Positions 8,112-14,068 of a stretch of 14,068 nt of DNA are shown piece by piece. Below the pieces are notes generated by a model. It saw only the letters and a list, made by a program, of their open reading frames with translations, was not told the DNA's origin and searched no databases. Made by a program: the position numbers and the translations under genes. The stretch's first letter is position 1; every line of letters begins with the position of its first letter. The DNA comes from an uncultured Bacteroides sp. (GTDB lineage Bacteria; Bacteroidota; Bacteroidia; Bacteroidales; Bacteroidaceae): NCBI GenBank assembly GCA_900546645.1, contig URDR01000076.1, positions 1-14,068 of the forward strand, read 5' to 3'.

Positions 8112-9635
8112 ATGTTAACAAGATATTTAAAAGCAACATTGTTTTGTGCTGCAGGCATGTGCCTGACTGCCTGCGATTTTGAGGAAAAAAACTTGAATCC
8201 TAATGAAAGCACGGTCATTACTCCTGGTCCGCTGTTAACCTATACCCAGCTGAATACAAGCGTAGACGGCCATACCAAAAATATGCAAATTGGCTGCTGC
8301 ATGATGATGGTTCAGCAAACCGCTTCGTTGGAAAGTACCGAAGCAGGTGTGGGCGACAAGTATTATATGATGCAGGCTCCCTCAACTTCATATTTTCTTG
8401 ATTTTTACAGTACAGCCATCAAGAACTGGCGTGAAATGGAATACCAGGCTGCACAGAAACCTGAATATCAGAACATGCAGGCAGTAGCCAAGATTTGGGG
8501 AGCCTTCCTCTTTCAACGGATGACCGACTTGTACGGAAATGTACCCTATACTGAAGCTGGATACGGATTCCGTCAGAATATCTACAAACCGAAATACGAT
8601 ACACAGGAATCTATCTACGCCGATTTGATAGATCAGGTAAAAGAAGGTATCAGCCTGCTCAATGCCGATAAGCCTGCTATTGAAGGCGACTTATTCTATA
8701 ACGGCGACATCGACCAATGGAAAAAGTTCGGTAACTCTTTGTTGCTCCGCCTCGGAATGCGCCTGAGCAAAGTAAAACCTGAATTAGCTGCAGCTACGGC
8801 TAAGGCAGCCATCGAGGGAGGTATCATGAGTGAAGCAAAAGATATGTGCCGGGTGAAGCATATTGCCGGCGGACGCGATGAAGACAAGAATCCGGTAGCT
8901 TTACGCTTCCAGAAAGATGACTACATCGGACAGGGAAAGGTGAAAATTAGCCAGACCTTCATGAATCATCTGCAAGCTACAAATGACCCTCGTATCGCTG
9001 TATTCTGCTCGCTGAAAGACGGCAACGCCGACCCGAGTATCCAGAAAGGTCTTCCTAACGGTTATGATAAAAATACCATCAGTACCAATTCTGACTATAC
9101 CGGCAAGCTTGAAGATTACTCAAACTTCAATACGAACGTAATCTTGCGCGAAGATGCACCAACCCTGCTTCTTATGCCCAGCGAAAGCAAGCTGCTTCAG
9201 GCTGAAGCTGCTCTGCGCAACTGGGTAGCAGGCGACCCGGAAGCCCTCTATAAAGAAGCCATCCGCCTCTCCATGCAGGAACAGAAAGAGGCTTACGGCG
9301 TGAGTATCTCCGAACAGCAAGTAAACGACTATCTGGCACAGAATCTTTTCACAAATGCAGCTTCGCAAGAAGAAAAGCTGGAGGTACTGGGTAATGAATA
9401 CTGGGTTACTACCTTCATGAATGGGTATGAAAGTTATGCCAACTGGCGTCGATGTGGATATCCTAAACTGACTCCTACCCATTATGCCGGCAATGAAAGC
9501 AACGGACAGATACCCCGACGCTTGCCGTATGCCATTGATGAATATACCATCAACAAAGCAAACGTTGAGCAGGCTGTACAGCAACAGGGAGCCGACAACT
9601 TGAACACCCGTATCTGGTGGGACGTAGCCAAGTAA
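8112..9635 (+). CDS. SusD-like glycan-binding outer-membrane lipoprotein
   Basis: A 507-residue lipoprotein, the surface partner of the preceding SusC. A lipoprotein signal peptide ends at LTAC with Cys21, followed by acidic residues (DFEEK) that resemble a Bacteroidota surface-export signal. The early NLNPNESTVITPGPLLTYTQ (28-47) and the C-terminal RRLPYAIDEYTINKANVE and NTRIWWDVAK segments resemble the SusD-like_2 branch (SusD/RagB superfamily, TPR-rich alpha-helical fold) rather than classical SusD. Helical repeats are rich in the centre. It should bind glycan at the cell surface and close over the SusC barrel. The start is 12 nt after susC, so translation is likely coupled; the first GH30 gene follows 50 nt after its stop. 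Confidence 0.93.
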   Translation: MLTRYLKATLFCAAGMCLTACDFEEKNLNPNESTVITPGPLLTYTQLNTSVDGHTKNMQIGCCMMMVQQTASLESTEAGVGDKYYMMQAPSTSYFLDFYSTAIKNWREMEYQAAQKPEYQNMQAVAKIWGAFLFQRMTDLYGNVPYTEAGYGFRQNIYKPKYDTQESIYADLIDQVKEGISLLNADKPAIEGDLFYNGDIDQWKKFGNSLLLRLGMRLSKVKPELAAATAKAAIEGGIMSEAKDMCRVKHIAGGRDEDKNPVALRFQKDDYIGQGKVKISQTFMNHLQATNDPRIAVFCSLKDGNADPSIQKGLPNGYDKNTISTNSDYTGKLEDYSNFNTNVILREDAPTLLLMPSESKLLQAEAALRNWVAGDPEALYKEAIRLSMQEQKEAYGVSISEQQVNDYLAQNLFTNAASQEEKLEVLGNEYWVTTFMNGYESYANWRRCGYPKLTPTHYAGNESNGQIPRRLPYAIDEYTINKANVEQAVQQQGADNLNTRIWWDVAK

Positions 9636-9685
9636 TCCAAAGACAACACTTAAACAGTGAACTATAACCCTTAAAAAACAACATT

Positions 9686-11185
9686 ATGAAAAAGGCTTTT
9701 TATCTGACAGCCCTGTTGGGTCTGCTCTTCTCTTGCTCACAAACAGATGAGCCCGAGGTTATGACCCAGGATGAACCAACTGCCGAAACACGCGGCTTGT
9801 TCACAAAAAATGTGGTGATAGAATGGAATGAGGAGGGACAGGAATTAGACGGCTTCGGCATAGCTGAAGCCGACTGTGCCGCCGATATTTTCACCCATCC
9901 CAAAAGAAAAGAAGTCATGGATTTACTTTTCGGCAAAGATGGGTTGAATATAAGTATGCTCCGTGGAGAGATTTTCCCGCATTACTGGATGAAGGAAGGA
10001 GACACTTCTTTTGATACGGATGTAAGAACAGACATGCCGCTTGGCGACCCGTACTTCCAGCAAGCTGAAGCCAACGAGCTGAAAAGAAGAGGGCAATTAT
10101 GGGTTACTCAACAAGCCAAACAATTATATCATGTAGATAAGCTGTTCTTCAGCACCTGGAGTCCTCCCGCATGGATGAAACAAGACGGCTACATCACTGA
10201 AGATAACTTTGCTTCACATGGTTCGCTGAAAAAAGAATATTACCAAATGTTTGCCGATTACCTGGTTCAGTTCGTACAGGCCTACAAGGAGGCCGGAATG
10301 GATATTTATGCCATATCACCGGTCAACGAGCCAAACTACGAGGCGAACTGGAACTCATGTAAATGGTCGCCCGAACAGCTTGCCGACTTTATAGCCAACT
10401 ACATGGGACCAACGTTCGAAAAGCAGGCAGTAAACCCGCAAATCATTTTCGGAGAACTGGCTCAATGGTCTACACTGGTACTCGGAACATTCAATGTAGT
10501 TTCAGCCAAGAAGTATGCAGAAAACGTAATGGAAGCTAATCCTGATGTACTTAAATATGCTGATATTGCAGCAGGTCACGGATATAATATTCCACGCATT
10601 CCTTATGAATTCCCTATCGTACCTTATGACAAGGCTGTAGACCAGGGGCTGAAAGTATGGCTGACAGAAATCAGCTCTGCGCTCGACAATTATGACGGTT
10701 CTATGGATAACGCTATCCATTGGGCAGAGGTCTTCCATAAATACCTCACCAATGCGCATGTCAATGCTGTATGCTGGTGGACAGGAGCCAGATATACCGA
10801 TACAAATGAAAGCCTCATCAAACTGGAACAAGGCAACTTCCAGATTCCGAAACGGTTCTATACGTATGGCAATTACACGCGCTACGTAAAAGTAGGCAGC
10901 AAGCAAATCCGTACCGACAAGCCTATCTCTACTACCGGAAAACTGTTACTGACCGCATTCAAAAACAACCGGGAATATGTAATGGTGGCAGTAAACAAAT
11001 CAAAAGAACCAATCACAACTACCATCCAAGTGAAAGGCGGCAGACCAATCGGGGAGTTAAAGGCTTACATCACAGATGCCGAACAGAACTGGAAAGAAAG
11101 TACAATAACTAAAGATGAATCGAACCTGTATCCGATTACCGTTCCCGCTATGAGCGTGGTAACCTATGTCGGCTCGGTTCAATAA
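9686..11185 (+). CDS. GH30 glycoside hydrolase, lipoprotein form
   Basis: A 499-residue enzyme expected to cleave beta-linked glycans with retention of configuration. A lipoprotein signal peptide ends LLFSC with Cys17, followed by a short acidic linker (SQTDEPEVMTQDEP) suggesting outer-membrane, perhaps surface, attachment. The (beta/alpha)8 barrel starts near 52 (ELDGFGIAEAD). The predicted acid/base is Glu215 (SPVNEP, after beta-4) and the nucleophile Glu328 (VWLTEIS, beta-7). FSTWSPPAWMK (155-165), WNSCKWSP (222-229) and WWTGARYTDTNESL (364-377) are further active-site strands. A small beta-sandwich typical of GH30 covers about 395-497. Compared with the next gene, a barrel-start tryptophan is Cys64 and a following Asp is Ala66. 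GH30 subfamily and substrate are not determined; beta-1,6-glucan, xylan, beta-1,6-galactan or beta-glucosides are all known for the family. Confidence 0.9.
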   Translation: MKKAFYLTALLGLLFSCSQTDEPEVMTQDEPTAETRGLFTKNVVIEWNEEGQELDGFGIAEADCAADIFTHPKRKEVMDLLFGKDGLNISMLRGEIFPHYWMKEGDTSFDTDVRTDMPLGDPYFQQAEANELKRRGQLWVTQQAKQLYHVDKLFFSTWSPPAWMKQDGYITEDNFASHGSLKKEYYQMFADYLVQFVQAYKEAGMDIYAISPVNEPNYEANWNSCKWSPEQLADFIANYMGPTFEKQAVNPQIIFGELAQWSTLVLGTFNVVSAKKYAENVMEANPDVLKYADIAAGHGYNIPRIPYEFPIVPYDKAVDQGLKVWLTEISSALDNYDGSMDNAIHWAEVFHKYLTNAHVNAVCWWTGARYTDTNESLIKLEQGNFQIPKRFYTYGNYTRYVKVGSKQIRTDKPISTTGKLLLTAFKNNREYVMVAVNKSKEPITTTIQVKGGRPIGELKAYITDAEQNWKESTITKDESNLYPITVPAMSVVTYVGSVQ

Positions 11186-11197
11186 AAAACAATACGT

Positions 11198-12658
11198 ATG
11201 AAATTTCAGCGATATGCAAAATTAATACTGGCATGTGGCATGCTGCAGGGAGTGCTTTCGCTCCCTGCACAACCGGCCGGTTCCATCACCCTCCGATGCA
11301 ACGACTTGCGCCAAACCATCGACGGATTTGGCGTGGGCGAAGCAGATTGGGCAGACGATGTATTCATTTTTCCCAAACGGGAGCAAGTGCTTGATGCGCT
11401 TTTCGCGCCTGACGGATTAAATGCCAACATCCTCCGGGGAGAGATTTTTCCTCACTATGCCACCGGTAAACTTCAAGCAGACTTTGCCACTGCTTCCGAC
11501 ACCAGTTTACACGTGGCTCAGCACCCCGAAAAAGTAGAACGGAATGATTTACTGCGCCGGGGACAATTTTGGCTCACCTCGCATGTGCAGCAGAAGTATC
11601 CGGAAGTACGGTTTACTTTCTCTACCTGGAGTCCTCCTGCCTGGATGAAAGACGGGAATCGGGCAACCGAACTGTATCCGGCATCTCAAGGAAAACTGAA
11701 AAGTGAACATTATCAGCATTATGCTGATTACTTAGCCGATTTCTGTGAAGCGTATAACAAAGCCGGAATTCCCATCTATGCAGTTTCACCCTCCAATGAA
11801 CCGGGATATGCGGCTCCTTGGAATTCCTGTTTATGGACCCCTCAAGAGATGGGCGACTTTATCCAGCATAACCTGCTTCCTACCCTGCAAAAACGGAATC
11901 CGGAAGTCAAGGTGCTGTTTGGTGAAAACCCGGCATGGTCAACCGTATTCGACCGGCTCAAAATGATTTCCTCGGCCGATTTTGTCAACAACGTACTGCA
12001 AACTCATGCCGATATGCCTGAAAAGAACATCATCGCCGCCGGACATGGTTATGTATTACCCGATACAATTCCACTTCCGGCAGAATTAAGACGCACCCCC
12101 ATCGTTCCTTTTGAAGAGGCTTTAAAACGGAATATCCCGATGTGGGTTACCGAAATAAGTGACATCACCCCGCTGGATGTTTCCATGGAGGATGGGCTGC
12201 GCTGGGCTACTGCTTTCCATGAGTATCTGATGGAGGCACAAGTCAGTGCCATTATCTGGTGGTTGGGAGCACAACCCACCAAGACCAATGAAAGTCTGAT
12301 CGTCTTGAATCAGCAAGAGGGCAGCTTCATCAAAACCAAACGATACGACACGTTTGGAAACTATACGCGTTACATTCCACGTGGAAGCCGAGGTATGGGC
12401 AACCAGCCGAACGGACTTCCTGAAGAAGTAAAAGTTTCGTCCTTCCGTTATGGCAACCAGTTCACCATCGTTGTGGTCAATCCCACCGACAGGCAGCTGA
12501 CGTCTCAGCTTCTGCTTGAAAATGGTAAAGTTGTAAAAGGTTCGCTGAGAAATTATATTACCACAGCCGACAAACAATGGTCGGAAGGTACAATTACAGG
12601 AAGTACTTTGGAATTTTTGCCGCAAAGTGTAACCACTTTTACCGGGGAACTGCAATAA
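11198..12658 (+). CDS. GH30 glycoside hydrolase, secreted/periplasmic form
   Basis: A 486-residue paralogue of the preceding enzyme, starting 12 nt after it. The N-terminus is a type I signal peptide (hydrophobic 8-22, likely cut around LPAQP at 22-27) with no lipobox cysteine at the cut site, so the protein is probably periplasmic. The barrel begins at QTIDGFGVGEADWADD (39-54). The predicted acid/base is Glu201 (SPSNEP) and nucleophile Glu319 (MWVTEIS). Shared blocks with the neighbour include LRGEIFPHY, FSTWSPPAWMK, WNSC-W and TNESLI, then FGNYTRY at the start of the C-terminal beta-sandwich. By eye the two are similar along their full length but clearly diverged, so duplication is not recent. 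The WWLGAQPTK loop (354-362) differs from WWTGARYTD in the partner, which suggests different subsites. It is the last gene of the operon. Confidence 0.9.
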   Translation: MKFQRYAKLILACGMLQGVLSLPAQPAGSITLRCNDLRQTIDGFGVGEADWADDVFIFPKREQVLDALFAPDGLNANILRGEIFPHYATGKLQADFATASDTSLHVAQHPEKVERNDLLRRGQFWLTSHVQQKYPEVRFTFSTWSPPAWMKDGNRATELYPASQGKLKSEHYQHYADYLADFCEAYNKAGIPIYAVSPSNEPGYAAPWNSCLWTPQEMGDFIQHNLLPTLQKRNPEVKVLFGENPAWSTVFDRLKMISSADFVNNVLQTHADMPEKNIIAAGHGYVLPDTIPLPAELRRTPIVPFEEALKRNIPMWVTEISDITPLDVSMEDGLRWATAFHEYLMEAQVSAIIWWLGAQPTKTNESLIVLNQQEGSFIKTKRYDTFGNYTRYIPRGSRGMGNQPNGLPEEVKVSSFRYGNQFTIVVVNPTDRQLTSQLLLENGKVVKGSLRNYITTADKQWSEGTITGSTLEFLPQSVTTFTGELQ

Positions 12659-12740
12659 GTTCTGACAGCATACCCCGCTGTATGGATTTTTATCTCGTAA
12701 GAATAACCACGTATTACGAAACAACACTCTAAAATTCACT

Positions 12741-12782
12741 AAAAGCCGAAGTTCATTCTTCCAAAGAAGAGCTTCGGCTTTT
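12741..12782 (+). terminator. Rho-independent terminator closing the PUL
   Basis: Perfect 11-bp stem AAAAGCCGAAG (12741-12751) with CTTCGGCTTTT (12772-12782); the 20-nt loop can form a small inner hairpin (TCTTC 12757-12761 with GAAGA 12766-12770). A and T flanks make it bidirectional. It lies 83 nt past the second GH30 stop; a weaker CATAC/GTATG hairpin followed by GATTTTT is at 12669-12690. From 12783 to 12901 I see no gene. Confidence 0.8.
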
Positions 12783-12902
12783 ACTGTTTTGCATCCTATA
12801 CAAACTTACTCATCGTGCCGAATCTATTCCTGCCACAAAAGGCAACAAATCATAAATTAGAGATTTCCAAAGGAGCAAATCATTCTATATAAACATAAAC
12901 TA

Positions 12903-12921
12903 ACGTGAGTTCGATATAAAA
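12903..12921 (+). repeat. IS982 terminal inverted repeat, left (transposase 3' side)
   Basis: Begins ACGTGAGTTCGATATAAA. It matches the reverse complement of the right end at 17 of the first 19 positions, including the outer 12 without a mismatch. Confidence 0.8.
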
Positions 12922-13827
12922 TTAGAAAATAGACAGTTGTCCGTCATTGACAAAATTTACATCAATGGCGGGCTTCTTCTCAAAAAAGCAGTATGCTGCA
13001 ATAGCAGACAAGGAATTTGCAATGAAGTTGTTAAAAGAGCGATGTCTTGAGTGTTCTATCTGAGCAATATTCTTCAGTTCGTCATTAACTGTTTCAATCA
13101 AGGCTCTTTTTCTAAGCAGAATCTTGTCGGCAATACTCATCAGTGAATTCTTCATGTTGCTTTTTACCTTTGTAACAAGCTGAATACCGTTTAGGAAGAG
13201 ATTTTCAAACAAAGCCTGTCCAATATATCCTTTATCTGCACATAGTTTTCCCTTAATATTTTCCACGAACTTACCCTGTTTCAATGGTTCCCGGTCATCC
13301 ATGTTTCCAGGTGTGAACATAAAATTGAGAATCTCACCCTTGTCATTGATTATCAGATGCAGTTTGAATCCGAAAAACCATCCCATTGAACATTTTCCAC
13401 GCTCGGCTAGTCCCTCAAATGTCTTATGAATAAGGATTCTCTGGTTGCGACAAACACGTAAAGGAGTGGAGTCAACAAAACTGATACCGGTACAGGTTCC
13501 CAACAGTACTTTTTTGATGAAGATGGTCATGGGAAGCAATACTTCCTTCTCAAGTTCCACAAAACGGTTATAGGAAACCTGACGCGAAAAAAGGTGTTTC
13601 AGATGTTTACAGACATATTCTTTGTTGTAATGTTTGAAACAACGGAAACCACCGGAGTGGAACAGGATTAGAATAACCATAATCTCAGCATCACTCATAC
13701 GGTTGGGTTTGTTGCGATGCCTGGTCTTCTTATCCTCAATCATATATTTTTCCTGTTGTAATGTGAATTCCTTGCAAAAATCATCGGTCATACAATAAAT
13801 CTCTGTAACTTTAGACTCTGGAAACAT
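12922..13827 (-). CDS. IS982-family DDE transposase
   Basis: A 301-residue transposase that cuts and rejoins the ends of its own element. The family DDE triad can be read as Asp119 (GISFVDSTPLRVC), Asp198 (LCADKGYIGQ) and Glu245 (RALIETVNDELKN), and the family-typical IAQIEHSRHRSFNNF follows at 254-268. Length is normal and there is no frameshift or internal stop, so it may be active. The stop lies just inside the left inverted repeat; the start is about 107 bp inside the right end. The N-terminal MSDAEIMVILILFHSGGFRCFKHYY-like segment (44-68) is the conserved DNA-binding region of the family. Confidence 0.93.
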   Translation of the reverse strand: MFPESKVTEIYCMTDDFCKEFTLQQEKYMIEDKKTRHRNKPNRMSDAEIMVILILFHSGGFRCFKHYNKEYVCKHLKHLFSRQVSYNRFVELEKEVLLPMTIFIKKVLLGTCTGISFVDSTPLRVCRNQRILIHKTFEGLAERGKCSMGWFFGFKLHLIINDKGEILNFMFTPGNMDDREPLKQGKFVENIKGKLCADKGYIGQALFENLFLNGIQLVTKVKSNMKNSLMSIADKILLRKRALIETVNDELKNIAQIEHSRHRSFNNFIANSLSAIAAYCFFEKKPAIDVNFVNDGQLSIF

Positions 13828-13915
13828 AATGGTAATCGTTTAAATGTTATAATTCAACACTATAAATTTAATACTTTTATCGCTATGTTCCTAATTATCA
13901 ATAAAATATATTTGT

Positions 13916-13934
13916 TCTTATTTCGAACTCACGT
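13916..13934 (-). repeat. IS982 terminal inverted repeat, right (transposase 5' side)
   Basis: Read on the minus strand it starts ACGTGAGTTCGAAATAAG, the mate of the left end, with mismatches at positions 13 and 18. Confidence 0.8.
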
Positions 13935-13935
13935 T

Positions 13936-14068
13936 AAGGTAACAAAAAACAAGGGTGTGTTCCCGTCGGATACAGCCCTTGAGAAACTGGTTTATCTTGC
14001 ATACCGCAATATACGGAAGAAGTGGACCATGCCACTGGCTAACTGGGCTACAATCTCACAACAATTAG
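13936..14068 (+). pseudogene. IS256/mutator-type transposase, 3' fragment, runs off the window
   Basis: Reading from AAG at 13936, 44 codons stay open to the window edge with no stop. They encode KVTKNKGVFPSDTALEKLVY, then LAYRNIRKKWTMPLANW and ATISQQL. This is the well-conserved C-terminal block of IS256-family (mutator) transposases: normally TNTIEG-R-LRK stands just before KVTKNKGVFP, and KWTMP--NW is close to the end. The homology begins exactly at the IS982 right end, and the upstream roughly 300 or more residues are absent from the window, including the DNA left of the IS982. It is therefore a 5'-truncated remnant; how far it extends to the right cannot be seen. Confidence 0.75.

Larger units (their letters stand above)
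12902..13935 (-). mobile_element. Complete IS982-family insertion sequence
   Basis: About 1.03 kb bounded by imperfect terminal inverted repeats, containing one full-length transposase gene on the minus strand. Size and single-ORF layout are those of IS982 elements. It sits downstream of the PUL terminator. No convincing target duplication is seen: only TA flanks both sides (12901-12902 and 13935-13936), which may belong to the repeats. The right flank is IS256-type transposase coding sequence and the left flank is not, so the two flanks were not originally adjacent. Confidence 0.85.

Noticed and set aside
9120..9584. Minus-strand open frame (154 codons) antisense to the SusD-like gene
   Set aside because: Codon-bias shadow of a well-supported gene; no family features.
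9686..12658. Recent duplication of the two GH30 genes
   Set aside because: Protein blocks are shared but signal peptides, loops and nucleotide sequence differ widely, with no long identical DNA stretches.
12669..12690. CATAC/GTATG hairpin followed by GATTTTT just after the second GH30 gene
   Set aside because: The 5-bp stem is weak; the perfect 11-bp hairpin at 12741-12782 is a much better terminator.
12122..12739. Long minus-strand open frame (205 codons) over the end of the second GH30 gene
   Set aside because: It mirrors the GH30 coding frame for most of its length, has low-complexity cysteine/serine-rich content without recognisable motifs, and lacks a promoter or ribosome binding site.
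12901..13937. TAA/TTA bases flanking the IS982 as a target-site duplication
   Set aside because: The bases form part of a palindromic extension of the inverted repeats; only TA is a direct repeat, too short to claim.

Overview
The window looks like chromosome of a gut-type Bacteroidota, most likely Bacteroides or Phocaeicola. The evidence is a SusC/SusD pair, a FecI/FecR-type sigma/anti-sigma pair, Bacteroidota-type promoter boxes (TTG about 18-20 nt upstream of TAnnTTTG), and AT-rich intergenic DNA with weak ribosome binding sites. The species cannot be fixed from the sequence alone.

Left part (1-2523), minus strand: three separately transcribed housekeeping or accessory genes. They are a class I SAM-dependent methyltransferase, a ferritin with an intact ferroxidase centre, and a membrane acyltransferase of the Acyltransferase_3 type. 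A perfect 14-bp hairpin terminates the ferritin gene and its loop overlaps the probable promoter of the methyltransferase gene. A promoter inside the longest acyltransferase frame shows that the real start lies 34 codons further in.

Central part (2524-12782), plus strand: one polysaccharide utilisation locus (PUL). It holds an ECF sigma factor, its FecR-like anti-sigma, a SusC transporter with an N-terminal STN signalling domain, a SusD-like lipoprotein, and two tandem divergent family GH30 glycoside hydrolases, one a lipoprotein and one with an ordinary signal peptide. A strong hairpin closes the locus. The likely logic is trans-envelope signalling: glycan binding to SusCD is sensed through STN-FecR, the sigma factor is released, and susCD plus the GH30 genes are induced. 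GH30 enzymes act on beta-linked glycans (for example beta-1,6-glucan, xylan or beta-1,6-galactan); the substrate cannot be assigned here.

Right part (12783-14068): a complete IS982-family insertion sequence, transposase on the minus strand, with imperfect terminal inverted repeats. Directly against its right end is the 3' part of an IS256/mutator-type transposase gene that runs off the window. The matching 5' part is not on the other side of the IS982, so the junction records a deletion or rearrangement.

I found no tRNA, rRNA, CRISPR array or phage genes. The most interesting material is the ECF-controlled tandem-GH30 PUL and the IS982/IS256 junction. No component is outside known protein families, so I do not claim a new class of system.
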